64,000 nucleotides of DNA from Proteus hauseri ATCC 700826 (GTDB lineage: Bacteria; Pseudomonadota; Gammaproteobacteria; Enterobacterales; Enterobacteriaceae): NCBI RefSeq assembly GCF_001654965.1, contig NZ_LXEV01000018.1:62001-126000 (forward strand). Reading direction: 5' to 3'. The notes under the pieces are model-generated. The model worked only from the letters and a program-made list of their open reading frames with translations, made no database searches and was not told where the DNA came from. Numbering within the stretch: the first letter of the stretch is position 1; each line of letters begins with the position of its first letter. Below, in pieces: positions 9,893-18,589 of this stretch. Both the position numbers and the translations under genes were made by a program.

Positions 9893-9960
9893 AAGGTATT
9901 TACCCTAAGTAAAGGCAGTCAGAGTGGGTATCGTAGTGGGGGGTAAATACCTTTATTTTT
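9893..9960 (+). terminator. Orphan terminator-like hairpin
   Basis: AAGGTATTTACCC (9893-9905) pairs perfectly with GGGTAAATACCTT (9941-9953) over 13 bp, with a 35-nt loop and then a run of Ts. No gene ends just before it; see findings for the small-RNA idea. Confidence 0.45.
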
Positions 9961-10083
9961 TCTTTTGTTGAATCTTGAGAGATAATCCTTTTTGTGGCAA
10001 ATTTCTTCTAATCAATTTTATTGAGCCTAATTTATTATTCTGAGTTTTATTGCATTAAGTAATGCGGGCTTTCAGGAAGAAGT

Positions 10084-10923
10084 ATGTTAAAACGATTGGA
10101 TGATTTTTTATTAGAGCCCCCATTAAAACCCTTCAAAGGTATTAAACGTTTTATTGTTGAATTTCTTTTTTTTGGTATTAAAGAAGCTCGCTCATGCCTA
10201 TTTGCTGGTTTTTTCTTTTTTATATTATTTGCCACACCAAGTAATGGCATATTAGGTATACCCCGTTATGATGTTTTACTCATTCTCGCCATTATTTTTC
10301 AATTGTGGATGGTATGGGGAAAGTTAGAAACATGGGATGAATTAAAAGCTATCTGTTTTTTTCATCTTGTTGGCTTTGTTATGGAACTCTTTAAAACATC
10401 AGCAGCAATAGGTTCATGGAAATATCCAGATTTCGCTTATACAAAATTATGGGAAGTGCCTCTATTTACCGGATTTATGTATTCAGCGGTAGGGAGCTAT
10501 TTAATTCAGGCATGGCGTTTTTTAAAAGTACGAATAGATCATTATCCCCCTTATTGGCTAGCTACATTAGTCGCTCTCGCAATCTATATTAATTTCTTTT
10601 CTCATCATTTTATTGGCGATTATCGTTGGTATTTAACTGCTTTTATATTAGGGCTGTACGCTCGTAGTGTGGTTTATTTCACTCCTTATGATAAAGAGAG
10701 AAAGATGCCTCTATTACTTGCATTTGTGCTGATCGGTTTCTTTATTTGGTTAGCTGAAAATTTTGGTACTTTCTTTGGTGTGTGGCAATACCCTAATCAA
10801 ATTGGTGCTTGGTCCGCGGTTCATGCGGGAAAATGGGGGTCTTGGTCATTACTGGTGATTGTGACATTTACCATTGTGGTACATCTAAAACATATTAAGC
10901 ACAGTATTAGTGTAGTGAAGTAA
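10084..10923 (+). CDS. DUF817 (YoaT-like) integral membrane protein
   Basis: 279-residue protein with about eight hydrophobic segments, recognised as the DUF817 / YoaT family by its length and by motifs such as KTSAAIGSWKYPD, GFMYSAVGSYLIQAWR and ENFGTFFGVWQYPNQ. Family function is unknown; it is presumably an inner-membrane protein. No partner gene is obvious. It sits alone between chiP and hicAB, at a point where E. coli has chiQ then fur, so it looks like an accessory insertion. The ATG at 10084 follows AGGAAG at 10074-10079. Confidence 0.8.
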   Translation: MLKRLDDFLLEPPLKPFKGIKRFIVEFLFFGIKEARSCLFAGFFFFILFATPSNGILGIPRYDVLLILAIIFQLWMVWGKLETWDELKAICFFHLVGFVMELFKTSAAIGSWKYPDFAYTKLWEVPLFTGFMYSAVGSYLIQAWRFLKVRIDHYPPYWLATLVALAIYINFFSHHFIGDYRWYLTAFILGLYARSVVYFTPYDKERKMPLLLAFVLIGFFIWLAENFGTFFGVWQYPNQIGAWSAVHAGKWGSWSLLVIVTFTIVVHLKHIKHSISVVK

Positions 10924-10950
10924 AATTATGTTCATTATACCATTTTATGG

Positions 10951-11010
10951 TGACGTCATTCATTGACGTCATGCTATCTTATGCTAAAGTAATATCATCA
11001 TGTGACGTCA
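10951..11010. promoter_or_regulatory. hicAB promoter with three TGACGTCA operators
   Basis: The perfect 8-bp palindrome TGACGTCA occurs three times: 10951-10958, 10964-10971 and 11003-11010. A plausible promoter overlaps them: TTGACG (10963-10968), a 16-bp spacer, TAAAGT (10985-10990). Repeated palindromes over a promoter fit autorepression by a ribbon-helix-helix antitoxin such as HicB. The repeats are directly visible; the protein that binds is inferred. Confidence 0.7.
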
Positions 11011-11019
11011 ATGGAATGA

Positions 11020-11301
11020 GTGATGATAAAGACCAAAAAACTGAGTTCCAAACACTATAAAACATTAATTGATATACTAACAATGCCACCAAAGTCAGGA
11101 ATTAAATGGGATGATGTAAAGAGCCTAATGAATAATCTTGGCGGGAAGGTTAAAAATGGTAATGGTTCTAGACGAAAATTTATTTTAATGGGAACTGTTT
11201 ATCAAACACACCAACCCCATCCTAGCAATGTAATGGATAAAGGCTCAGTAAATGGTTTACGTGAATGGTTTGAGAATGTGATAGGAGTAAAGCATGATTA
11301 A
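11020..11301 (+). CDS. hicA: HicA-family mRNA interferase toxin
   Basis: 93-residue basic protein resembling HicA toxins, which degrade mRNA through a double-stranded-RNA-binding-like fold with one catalytic histidine. The middle shows the typical beta-strand/His region (GSRRKFILMG, then HQPHPSN), with the HQPHP histidines as catalytic candidates, followed by the C-terminal helix (VNGLREWFENVIG). The start may be GTG 11020 or the next codon, ATG 11023. It overlaps hicB by 8 bp, the usual toxin-antitoxin coupling, and sits just downstream of the triple TGACGTCA operator. It belongs to the longer HicA subgroup rather than the 58-residue E. coli K-12 HicA. Confidence 0.75.
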   Translation: MMIKTKKLSSKHYKTLIDILTMPPKSGIKWDDVKSLMNNLGGKVKNGNGSRRKFILMGTVYQTHQPHPSNVMDKGSVNGLREWFENVIGVKHD

Positions 11302-11647
11302 AAGTACAAATATCATGATAATAAGTGGGCACCCTGCATCGGTTGTTTATGAATCTGAAATTAAAGCCTTCCGCGGGCAATTTTTAGATGTAAATGGGTA
11401 CTGCGATTTTGTTGCTGATAGCATTGATGGTCTACAAAAAGAAGGCGCTATTTCTTTAACTGAGTTTATTGAAACTTGTGTTGAGGAAGGGATTTCCCCT
11501 TTTAAAGAAGAAGATAAGCTTAAAGCATTTACATTACGTTATCCTGCTTGGTTAGAAGCTCGCTTAAATGCAACAGTTGCAGCTCATGCTATTTCAAAAA
11601 ATCAGTTCATTGTTCAGTTATTAGAGCGTGAATTAGTCACACGGTAA
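11294..11647 (+). CDS. hicB: HicB-family antitoxin
   Basis: 117-residue protein with the HicB layout: an N-terminal partly degraded RNase H-like domain (IKAFRGQFLDVNGYCDFVADSIDGL), then a C-terminal ribbon-helix-helix DNA-binding region (LEARLNATVAAHAISKNQFIVQLLEREL). It neutralises HicA and should repress the operon at the upstream palindromes. The AGGAG Shine-Dalgarno at 11283-11287 lies inside hicA. The pair is bounded by its own promoter and a strong terminator, which marks it as a self-contained accessory unit inserted next to fur. Confidence 0.8.
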   Translation: MIKSTNIMIISGHPASVVYESEIKAFRGQFLDVNGYCDFVADSIDGLQKEGAISLTEFIETCVEEGISPFKEEDKLKAFTLRYPAWLEARLNATVAAHAISKNQFIVQLLERELVTR

Positions 11648-11672
11648 TATTTTGTATGTGGCGTTAATCAAT

Positions 11673-11704
11673 AAAAAAGGAACTGTAAACAGTTCCTTTT
11701 TTTT
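11673..11704. terminator. Bidirectional terminator between hicB and fur
   Basis: AAAAAAGGAACTG / CAGTTCCTTTTTT, a 13-bp stem with a 4-nt loop, As on one side and Ts on the other, serving both convergent genes. Confidence 0.9.
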
Positions 11705-11727
11705 ATGCGGAAATTATCCAGAATGAA

Positions 11728-12174
11728 TTATTTCTCATCATGTGCATGGCTATCTTCTTTACAATTACCTTCAGCACAGTGGCCGTATAAATAAAGGCTA
11801 TGATTAGAAAGTTTGATACCATGGCGCTCAGCAATATTTCTTTGACGAACTTCGATAGCTTCATCAGTAAACTCGATAACTTTACCGCAATCAAGACAAA
11901 TCAGGTGATCGTGGTGATGTTGTTGAGTTAGTTCAAATACTGATTTACCACCTTCGAAATTATGTCGGGTAACAATACCAGCATCATCAAATTGGTTTAA
12001 GACGCGATAGACTGTTGCCAGACCAATCTCTTCACCGATATCGATGAGTTTTTTGTAGAGATCTTCAGCACTGACATGATGGCACTCAGGATCCTGGAGC
12101 ACTTCCAAGATCTTTAAGCGAGGAAGTGTAACTTTTAACCCAGCATTTTTTAACGCTTTATTATTGTCGGTCAT
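11728..12174 (-). CDS. fur: Ferric uptake regulator
   Basis: 148-residue iron-dependent global repressor. The N-terminal winged helix (LKVTLPRLKILEVLQ ... GLATVYRVLNQFDDAGIV) is followed by the metal-binding dimerisation domain with HHHDH (86-90) and the CxxC pair C93/C96. A further cysteine pair (HCAEGNC) and a His-rich tail follow, as in E. coli Fur. Transcribed after fldA in the same direction, with 188 bp between them. That gap holds a candidate extended -10 (TATAAT, 12268-12273) and a Fur box at 12327-12345, consistent with autoregulation. Confidence 0.98.
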   Translation of the reverse strand: MTDNNKALKNAGLKVTLPRLKILEVLQDPECHHVSAEDLYKKLIDIGEEIGLATVYRVLNQFDDAGIVTRHNFEGGKSVFELTQQHHHDHLICLDCGKVIEFTDEAIEVRQRNIAERHGIKLSNHSLYLYGHCAEGNCKEDSHAHDEK

Positions 12175-12326
12175 GCGGATTTAATCCTGTTGCTAATGGT
12201 GAATTTAATTATGTGCTCACAAATATTGTATGTTCATTAATACTAAGATTATGACATAACACTAATGATTATAGGCATGATATTTAAAAATAAACACCCC
12301 ACCTATCACACTATCTTAGCACACCA

Positions 12327-12345
12327 TTGAATAATTATCATTCTC
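12327..12345 (-). promoter_or_regulatory. Fur box upstream of fur
   Basis: On the minus strand GAGAATGATAATTATTCAA matches the 19-bp Fur consensus GATAATGATAATCATTATC at 14 positions; a further TGAGAA repeat lies next to it. It is just beyond the fldA stop and about 55 bp upstream of the candidate fur -10. Confidence 0.6.
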
Positions 12346-12362
12346 AATATTGAGAATATATC

Positions 12363-12890
12363 TTATCCCAGAATTTCGTCGAGGCTCATTTCATTTTTGA
12401 TTTGAGCAACCCAAGCGTCAACTCGTTCTTCGGTTAATTCTGGTTGGCGATCTTCGTCTATGGCTAAACCGATAAAGTGGTTATCATCTGCAAGACCTTT
12501 AGAGGCTTCAAAATGGTAACCCTCAGTTGGCCAATGACCAACAATAACCGCACCGCGAGGTTCGATAATATCGCGGATTGTACCCATTGCATCACAGAAA
12601 TATTCTGCATAATCTTCTTGGTCGCCACAACCAAAGAGCGCAACAAGTTTGCCATTAAAATCAATGTCTTCTAATGTAGGGAAAAAGTCATCCCAATCAC
12701 ATTGAGCTTCACCATAATACCAGGTAGGAATACCCAGTAACAGGATATCAAATGCTTCAATGTCTTCTTGACTGGACTTTGCGATATCATGAACTTCGGC
12801 ATTATCTACGCCCAGTTTTTCTTGAAGCATTTTGGCAATATTTTCAGTGTTGCCGGTATCACTGCCGAAGAATATACCTATGATTGCCAT
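12363..12890 (-). CDS. fldA: Flavodoxin 1
   Basis: 175-residue FMN electron carrier for radical-SAM enzymes, pyruvate formate-lyase activation and biotin synthesis. The FMN phosphate loop is FGSDTGNTENIAK at residues 8-20, and the isoalloxazine-binding loops contain TWYYGEAQCDWDDF and GCGDQEDYAEYFCDAMG. Length equals that of E. coli FldA (176). Upstream of fur and in the same direction, as in E. coli; the two genes are linked in oxidative-stress and iron control. Confidence 0.97.
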   Translation of the reverse strand: MAIIGIFFGSDTGNTENIAKMLQEKLGVDNAEVHDIAKSSQEDIEAFDILLLGIPTWYYGEAQCDWDDFFPTLEDIDFNGKLVALFGCGDQEDYAEYFCDAMGTIRDIIEPRGAVIVGHWPTEGYHFEASKGLADDNHFIGLAIDEDRQPELTEERVDAWVAQIKNEMSLDEILG

Positions 12891-13046
12891 AAAGTGAGAT
12901 AACCTCTTTTATTCTATTTGTCTGTGTTTGAACAATTATGATATCAAAGATAAACATCATGTTTTCAGAGAGAAAACCAAAAACCGTATTTTGACGAAAA
13001 GAGCAGGGTAATTCTGTCGAATTTGTGTGATTTTCCTGCTAATTCT

Positions 13047-13346
13047 TTATTGTTGATGTTTTTCCAACGCATACGTTTGTGCTAATTGTTCCAATAATAT
13101 TTCTTCAATAAGCTCACTGCGACTAACATTTTTAGCTGTCGCTAGCTCATTAAGTGCATTCACAGCTTCTTCATTTAACTTCAATTCAACTCTACGTAAC
13201 CCGTTAACTCGATCTCGTCGTAATTGATTGCGTTTATTAATTCTAAGCTGTTCATCCCGAGAAAGCGGGTTTGTTTTAGGTCGCCCAGGTCTGCGTTCAT
13301 TTGCGAACAAATCCAGAGTGGTGCGATCAGTTTGTTCTTTTGCCAT
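13047..13346 (-). CDS. ybfE: YbfE, ribbon-helix-helix protein
   Basis: 99-residue small protein whose start MAKEQTDRTTLDLFA is almost identical to E. coli YbfE, a LexA-regulated protein of unknown molecular role. The C-terminal half (VELKLNEEAVNALNELATAKNVSRSELIEEILLEQL) reads as a ribbon-helix-helix fold. An ORF extends upstream to 13397, but those 17 residues are not conserved, so I place the start at 13346. I could not find a convincing LexA box (CTGT-N8-ACAG) upstream. It sits between ybfF and fldA as in E. coli. Confidence 0.88.
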   Translation of the reverse strand: MAKEQTDRTTLDLFANERRPGRPKTNPLSRDEQLRINKRNQLRRDRVNGLRRVELKLNEEAVNALNELATAKNVSRSELIEEILLEQLAQTYALEKHQQ

Positions 13347-13540
13347 AAAATTTGCTGCGAAAGGGCGTATACCAATGACCAAATGTGAAACGACCAATAA
13401 TACCTCACATGATGATATCCCGCCACTGCTTCATGTATTTAACCTATTGTCGTAAGATGTTTTTATTCATATAACATGCCATCAAGTACAATAATCGTGC
13501 ATTTTATTCAATTATTGTTCTTTTAAGGCGCATTTTGAAT

Positions 13541-14332
13541 TTAAGCTTTTGCTAAAAAACGACGAATGGCTTTGAGTACCGCTTCTGGTTTTTCTGAATG
13601 CACCCAATGTCCAGTATTTGCCACAACAAAACCCGTTGCTTTTGGAAATTGACGAGCAATATCATCATGATATTCATCAAGTATATAAGGCGATAATCCA
13701 CCACGAATAAATAAAATAGGGTGTTGCCAAGCAGAAACATCATCCCAACCAATAATTTGTGGATAAGCACTCTTCAATGCAGGTAAATTAAATAGCCATT
13801 GACCATTTTTAAATGATTTAAGGAGAAATTGGATAACTCCCTCTTCATTAATAAAAGGGCGCATAATCTCTATGGCGTCCTGGCGACGAGTTATTTTTGC
13901 TTCAGTAACGGCTTCAAGCGCTGTAAAAATTTTATCATGGCGGCGCACATTATAAGCTACTGGTGACATATCAATGACGACGACTTTATCCAGCCTATCC
14001 GGCGCTAGTGCCGTCATGGCCATAGCAATTTTTCCTCCCATAGAATGACCGATAACAATCGCTTTCGCTATATTTAGACTATCAAGTAGCGTGATCACAT
14101 CTTGTGCCATATCTAAATAATTCATGCTATTACTGTGAGGTGAATGCCCGTGATTACGAACATCAATTTGTATTACTATATTGTCTTGTCGCAGATCGCG
14201 TGCTAATACGCCCAAATTATTAAGATCACCAAAAAGCCCATGAATCAAAACAATAGGAACTTGATTGATTTCTATTTGTGGAGGTGTTGCTGGTTGATGT
14301 AATTGATAATTTAATAATGCATTCAGTTTCAT
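13541..14332 (-). CDS. ybfF: YbfF alpha/beta-hydrolase esterase
   Basis: Acyl-esterase-type alpha/beta hydrolase, 263 residues from the ATG at 14332 (MKLNALLNYQLHQ). Visible motifs are the oxyanion loop HGLFGDLNNLG, the nucleophile elbow IGHSMGGK (serine of GHSMG) and the C-terminal catalytic histidine in GHWVHSEKP. E. coli YbfF hydrolyses short acyl esters; its physiological substrate is not settled. The ORF could begin at 14344, but the four extra residues are unlike the family. Divergent from seqA. Confidence 0.92.
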   Translation of the reverse strand: MKLNALLNYQLHQPATPPQIEINQVPIVLIHGLFGDLNNLGVLARDLRQDNIVIQIDVRNHGHSPHSNSMNYLDMAQDVITLLDSLNIAKAIVIGHSMGGKIAMAMTALAPDRLDKVVVIDMSPVAYNVRRHDKIFTALEAVTEAKITRRQDAIEIMRPFINEEGVIQFLLKSFKNGQWLFNLPALKSAYPQIIGWDDVSAWQHPILFIRGGLSPYILDEYHDDIARQFPKATGFVVANTGHWVHSEKPEAVLKAIRRFLAKA

Positions 14333-14792
14333 AGTTATGACCAAAATTTAGCGCGATTTTTCTCTATGATGACATGCACAATCTCGTTAGCCAACTTATG
14401 GCAGTGATATAAAAGAGTTATTGAGCAAAAAAGCAATTATGTAAAAAAGTTTATTAAATATCGTGAAGGTTGATTTTTATAGTTTTAACTACTGAAGTTA
14501 TTTAAATTGTTGCGATATTGATATTACTCAAGAATAAATAATTAGGGTTTTATATTATTTAAGTGTTGTTGCGGCATAAGACGAGGATGTTGAGTCGTAC
14601 TTGGTGTTAATAACTTCAAAGAATAGAAGATGATACTGAGATAAACAATAGGATAAATACCGAGCTAAAGCTTTGGAAAGGTTAAATTTCCAATGAATAC
14701 GCTTTAAGTTATTGAAATTTTACCTATTTTGTTTTTAAAGATTATATCTTATAATCCTAATCACTTTTTTTTTAAAACAGTACTGGGTAGCA
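14333..14792. other. ybfF-seqA divergent gap
   Basis: 460 bp between divergent ybfF and seqA, AT-rich, with no credible ORF. Presumably contains the promoters of both genes. I see no strong operator or structured RNA in it. Confidence 0.5.
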
Positions 14793-15344
14793 ATGAAAAA
14801 GATAGAAATTGATGACGAACTTTACCGCTATATTGCTAGCGAAACTAGACATATCGGTGAAAGCGCTTCAGATATTTTAAGGCGTCTGCTTAAGTTTGAT
14901 GCCTCACAGCCCGTACAGCCAGTCGTTGTCACTGAGTCAGTACAAGCGCCTGTTATTAAACAGGAAGTAGAGCCTAAACCTGTCGCACCAGCAAAAAATC
15001 CGATCCGTGAAATGCGTGAATTGTTGTTATCTGACAGTTATGCAGAAAAAACGAAATCCGTTGATCGCTTTTTACAGATCCTTTCTACGTTATATAACTT
15101 AGATAGTGCTACTTTTACTCAATCGGCTGAAACAGTACATGGACGCACACGAGTTTATTTTGCGGGTGATGAACAAACGTTACTCGATAGTGGGCGTCAT
15201 ACTAAACCTCGTCATATTTCAGGTACGCCATTTTGGGTTATCACTAACTCAAATACAGAGCGTAAAAGAACGATGGTACAAAGCATTATGCAGGACATGC
15301 AATTCCCTGCAAATGAGATTGATAAGGTGTGTGGAACTATCTAA
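14793..15344 (+). CDS. seqA: SeqA, negative modulator of replication initiation
   Basis: Binds hemimethylated GATC sites, sequestering oriC and organising new DNA. The N-terminal oligomerisation domain (MKKIEIDDELYRYIASETRHIGESASDILRRLL) is followed by a Pro/Val-rich linker (about 38-68) and the C-terminal DNA-binding domain (TVHGRTRVYFAGDE, RHTKPRHISGTPFWVITNSNT). At 183 residues it is the usual length. Directly upstream of pgm with a 74-bp gap, as in E. coli, where the two are co-transcribed. Confidence 0.97.
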   Translation: MKKIEIDDELYRYIASETRHIGESASDILRRLLKFDASQPVQPVVVTESVQAPVIKQEVEPKPVAPAKNPIREMRELLLSDSYAEKTKSVDRFLQILSTLYNLDSATFTQSAETVHGRTRVYFAGDEQTLLDSGRHTKPRHISGTPFWVITNSNTERKRTMVQSIMQDMQFPANEIDKVCGTI

Positions 15345-15418
15345 ACACTATTATTAATTTGATTCATTGCAAAGGCTTTTGTTAAAGCGTGATTGTGATG
15401 TCAAATAGGAGAAGATTT

Positions 15419-17059
15419 GTGGCAATTCATTCAAGAGCAGGGCAGCATACGCGCCAAAGTGATCTTATTAATGTTGCGCAATTAACAGCACAATATTATT
15501 CGCTAAAACCGCAAGTTAGCAATAGCGCTCACCGCGTGAAATTTGGTACATCAGGTCATCGTGGTAGTTCAAATCGCCAAAGCTTTAATGAAGCACATAT
15601 TCTTGCTATTGCTCAAGCTATCGCAGAAGTTCGCACTAAAAATGGTGTAACTGGACCATGTTATGTGGGTAAAGATACTCACGCATTGTCGGAGCCTGCC
15701 TTTATTTCTGTATTAGAAGTGCTTGCCGCCAATAAAGTGAAAGTCATTATTCAAGAAAATAATGGCTATACGCCGACACCTTCTGTGTCATTCTCTATTT
15801 TGACTTACAATCAAGCCCATCAAGATATTGCTGATGGTATTGTTATTACACCTTCTCATAATCCGCCTGAAGATGGTGGTATTAAATATAACCCTTCTAA
15901 TGGCGGGCCTGCGGATACAGATTTAACGTCAGTTATTGAGCAACGTGCTAATGAGCTATTAGAACAAGGGCTGAAGGGCGTAAAACGACTTTCTTATAAC
16001 GATGCGTTAGCCAGTGGTTTTATCCAAGAGCAAGACCTGATAATGCCTTATGTCACTGCATTAGGTGATGTTGTTGACATGAAAGCGATTAAAAAAGCAG
16101 GTTTGAAATTAGGTGTTGATCCATTAGGTGGATCGGGAATCGAATATTGGAAACGTATTGCTGAATATTATGAACTTGATCTTGAATTAGTAAACGATCA
16201 AGTTGATCAAACTTTCCGCTTTATGACTCTGGATCATGACGGTGTTATTCGAATGGATTGTTCATCACCGTGGGCAATGGAAGGTTTGTTACAACTACGT
16301 GATAAATTTGATTTAGCTTTTGCTAACGACCCAGATTATGACCGTCATGGTATTGTAACGCCATCAGGATTAATGAATCCTAATCACTATTTAGCCGCTG
16401 CCATTAACTATCTTTTCCGTCATCGTCCACAATGGTCTGACAATGTGAAAGTTGGTAAAACACTGGTTTCGAGTGCGATGATTGACCGTGTTGTGGCGGA
16501 TTTAGGTCGTGAATTAGTTGAAGTGCCCGTTGGTTTTAAATGGTTTGTCAACGGTTTATTTAGTGGTGAATTTGGCTTTGGTGGCGAAGAAAGCGCAGGT
16601 GCTTCTTTCTTGCGCTTTAATGGTAAGCCGTGGTCAACGGACAAAGACGGTATTATTTTATGCCTATTAGCCGCTGAAATGACCGCCGTAACAGGTAAAG
16701 ATCCTCAGCAGCATTACAATGAACTAGCTGAACATTTTGGTTCCCCAAGTTATAACCGTATTCAAGCACCGGCAAGTCATGAGCAAAAAGCGTTGTTATC
16801 TCGCTTGTCACCTGAAATGGTAACCGCAAGCACACTTGCTGGTGATCCTATTACTGCTCGTTTAACACATGCATCGGGTAATGGCGCATCTATCGGTGGT
16901 TTAAAAGTGATGACCGATTATGGCTGGTTTGCGGCGCGTCCTTCAGGTACTGAAGAAGCTTATAAAATTTACTGCGAAAGCTTCCGTGGTGCTGAACATC
17001 GTGAGCTTATTGAAAAAGAAGCGATAGAAATTGTGAATAACGTTTTTGCTAATAAGTAA
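15419..17059 (+). CDS. pgm: Phosphoglucomutase
   Basis: Interconverts glucose-1-P and glucose-6-P, 546 residues from the GTG at 15419. The phosphoserine is S146 ([11 protein letters not shown]), the metal loop is DPDYDRHG, the sugar-binding loop [11 protein letters not shown] and the phosphate-binding loop [11 protein letters not shown]. An ORF open from 15389 adds ten residues; AGGAG at 15407-15411 lies inside that extension and is correctly spaced for GTG 15419, giving VAIHSRAGQ, which matches the start of E. coli Pgm. Follows seqA and ends in a strong terminator. Confidence 0.97.
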   Translation: MAIHSRAGQHTRQSDLINVAQLTAQYYSLKPQVSNSAHRVKFGTSGHRGSSNRQSFNEAHILAIAQAIAEVRTKNGVTGPCYVGKDTHALSEPAFISVLEVLAANKVKVIIQENNGYTPTPSVSFSILTYNQAHQDIADGIVITPSHNPPEDGGIKYNPSNGGPADTDLTSVIEQRANELLEQGLKGVKRLSYNDALASGFIQEQDLIMPYVTALGDVVDMKAIKKAGLKLGVDPLGGSGIEYWKRIAEYYELDLELVNDQVDQTFRFMTLDHDGVIRMDCSSPWAMEGLLQLRDKFDLAFANDPDYDRHGIVTPSGLMNPNHYLAAAINYLFRHRPQWSDNVKVGKTLVSSAMIDRVVADLGRELVEVPVGFKWFVNGLFSGEFGFGGEESAGASFLRFNGKPWSTDKDGIILCLLAAEMTAVTGKDPQQHYNELAEHFGSPSYNRIQAPASHEQKALLSRLSPEMVTASTLAGDPITARLTHASGNGASIGGLKVMTDYGWFAARPSGTEEAYKIYCESFRGAEHRELIEKEAIEIVNNVFANK

Positions 17060-17106
17060 TCTATTGCATAATAAATTATCGCAATAAATCGTTGATAACG
17101 AATTTA

Positions 17107-17141
17107 AATACACTCTGCCGATAGGCGGAGTGTATTTTTTT
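17107..17141 (+). terminator. Rho-independent terminator after pgm
   Basis: AATACACTCTGCC / GGCGGAGTGTATT with a GATA loop and a run of Ts. Confidence 0.92.
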
Positions 17142-17227
17142 AATCATTAAATATTTTTAGATCACAGCATTGATGTCTATCATTGAGGTTGATTTAGAAT
17201 AAAAAATTAGAGTGGATAATCAATACA

Positions 17228-17710
17228 ATGATAAATAATTTTGTTTTACGTAGTGTTCGTTACATGTTGGATCTTAGTGATGCTCAGGTTGTTGATATTA
17301 TCAAATTAGCTGATCTCACTGTAACCAAAGAGCAAGTCAATGCATGGTTAAAAAAAGATGATGAGCCAGAGTATGTTGAATGTGATGACAATACGATGGG
17401 ACATTTTTTAAATGGCTTAATTTTTTTCCGTCGTGGAAAAAATGAGAATTTCCCTGCACCAGAAGTCGAAACCAGAATAACTAATAATATTGTGCTGAAA
17501 AAACTACGTGTTGCTTTTGAGCTAAAAGATGTCGATATGCTTGATATTTTTGAGCGTGCAGATTTTAGAGTGTCCAAACCTGAATTGAGTGCTGTTTTCC
17601 GTAAACCAGGTCATAAAAACTACCGTAATTGTGGTGATCAGCTGGTAAGATATTTTCTTAAGGGCTTAACGATGACCTTACGTGGTGATGGTAAAGTCAC
17701 TAAGAAATAA
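17228..17710 (+). CDS. yehS: YehS-like DUF1456 protein
   Basis: 160 residues made of two similar halves, each starting NxxVLR/KxLRxAxxL (FVLRSVRYMLDLSD and IVLKKLRVAFELKD) and ending in a conserved FLxGL (HFLNGLIFFRRGK, YFLKGLTMTLRG). This is the duplicated DUF1456 layout of E. coli YehS. Function unknown; no catalytic motif seen. In E. coli yehS lies beside the yehI-yehQ cluster, and here the yehQ-yehI equivalents begin about 1.7 kb away, so the association is partly kept despite a different chromosomal setting. Confidence 0.9.
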   Translation: MINNFVLRSVRYMLDLSDAQVVDIIKLADLTVTKEQVNAWLKKDDEPEYVECDDNTMGHFLNGLIFFRRGKNENFPAPEVETRITNNIVLKKLRVAFELKDVDMLDIFERADFRVSKPELSAVFRKPGHKNYRNCGDQLVRYFLKGLTMTLRGDGKVTKK

Positions 17711-18141
17711 GTTTAAATATATTTAAATTTTAATTATCCCTCATTTAATATGAGGGATTTTTTATAGTATTTTATTGAAAGAATTAACCAATAGCCTAAC
17801 TTTTCCAAATTTATGCTGGCTATTAACTTTTTATATTATTTAGCAGTAACCTGATTATTTACCAACACTCTCATTTTCCTCGCGAGTATGATTATTTTAT
17901 TTTCTGATAATTTAATAATCGAAATTATTATTACAACCTCTCTCAAGTGAAGATACCTTTCTATTTTTGTTATAAATTATAAGTAAATGTTTGGTTTTTG
18001 TTTCAATACTGAAATATAACTACATATCAAGAAAAATAAAGGTGACTTTTCGCACAAAATAAGTGGTCTTATCAGTAGTAAAATTTCATCAAATGAGATA
18101 AAATTTCAGTCATTAATTTAATCTCTATGCAGGAGAACACT
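17711..18141. other. yehS-ybfA gap
   Basis: 431 bp, AT-rich, holding the yehS terminator at its left end and the ybfA Shine-Dalgarno (CAGGAG, 18129-18134) at its right. No ORF or further structure that I can support. Confidence 0.5.
17736..17765 (+). terminator. Rho-independent terminator after yehS
   Basis: ATCCCTCAT / ATGAGGGAT with a 5-nt loop, then TTTTTT. Confidence 0.85.
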
Positions 18142-18348
18142 ATGGCAGCTTATAACGAATATACAAAAAAACATGTTTTAGCCCGTCGTACTGGTGCGGT
18201 TGCGCTAGGTGTTGTGGCATTTCCTGTTATGGTTTTCCATCCTAAACGTGCTCAATTTTATAGCTATATACACCGTGTATGGTCTAAAACAAGTGATAAG
18301 CCGGTTTGGCTGGCAAAATCAGAAATGGCGTTAGATAGCCACAAATAA
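18142..18348 (+). CDS. ybfA: YbfA-like DUF2517 small membrane protein
   Basis: 68-residue protein whose C-terminal half (FYSYIHRVWSKTSDKPVW) is nearly identical to E. coli YbfA, with a single hydrophobic segment at about 20-37 (GAVALGVVAFPVMVF). Function unknown. The longer ORF from 18127 (MQENT...) is unlikely, because its first codons contain the CAGGAG Shine-Dalgarno that serves the ATG at 18142; the shorter form equals the E. coli length. Followed by its own hairpin. Confidence 0.88.
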   Translation: MAAYNEYTKKHVLARRTGAVALGVVAFPVMVFHPKRAQFYSYIHRVWSKTSDKPVWLAKSEMALDSHK

Positions 18349-18358
18349 GCAAATATTT

Positions 18359-18391
18359 AAATAACGCCTACAAATGTAGGCGTTATTTATT
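18359..18391 (+). terminator. Terminator hairpin after ybfA
   Basis: AAATAACGCCTACA / TGTAGGCGTTATTT, 14-bp perfect stem with a 2-nt minimal loop (larger if the closing pairs open). T-rich tail ATTTATT. Confidence 0.75.
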
Positions 18392-18589
18392 CGCTCGTTT
18401 TTAAGCCCATTCTTTGCATTACTCATTTATTTTTCTTATCGTCAAATAACGCTTATTTTTACGTTACAATAAACGATAATAAATCACTTAAACGGACGTT
18501 AATTAATCTATTGCTATTTATCGCATTCTCATTGTTATATAAATAGTGGCATAAATAGAGATGTTCGTGATAACAGGGAGAAGAATGAT

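Larger units (their letters stand above)
9553..10083. other. Gene-free gap where chiQ is expected
   Basis: 531 bp with no credible ORF on either strand. E. coli has chiQ (ybfN, a small lipoprotein) here; no lipobox or similar peptide was found. It holds the chiP terminator (9564-9594) and a second hairpin-plus-T-run (9893-9960) which could end an unannotated small RNA. Confidence 0.6.

Noticed and set aside
13347-13397. N-terminal extension of ybfE, and a LexA box upstream
   Set aside because: The extra 17 residues are not conserved in E. coli YbfE. No CTGT-N8-ACAG site could be found, so LexA control is not claimed.
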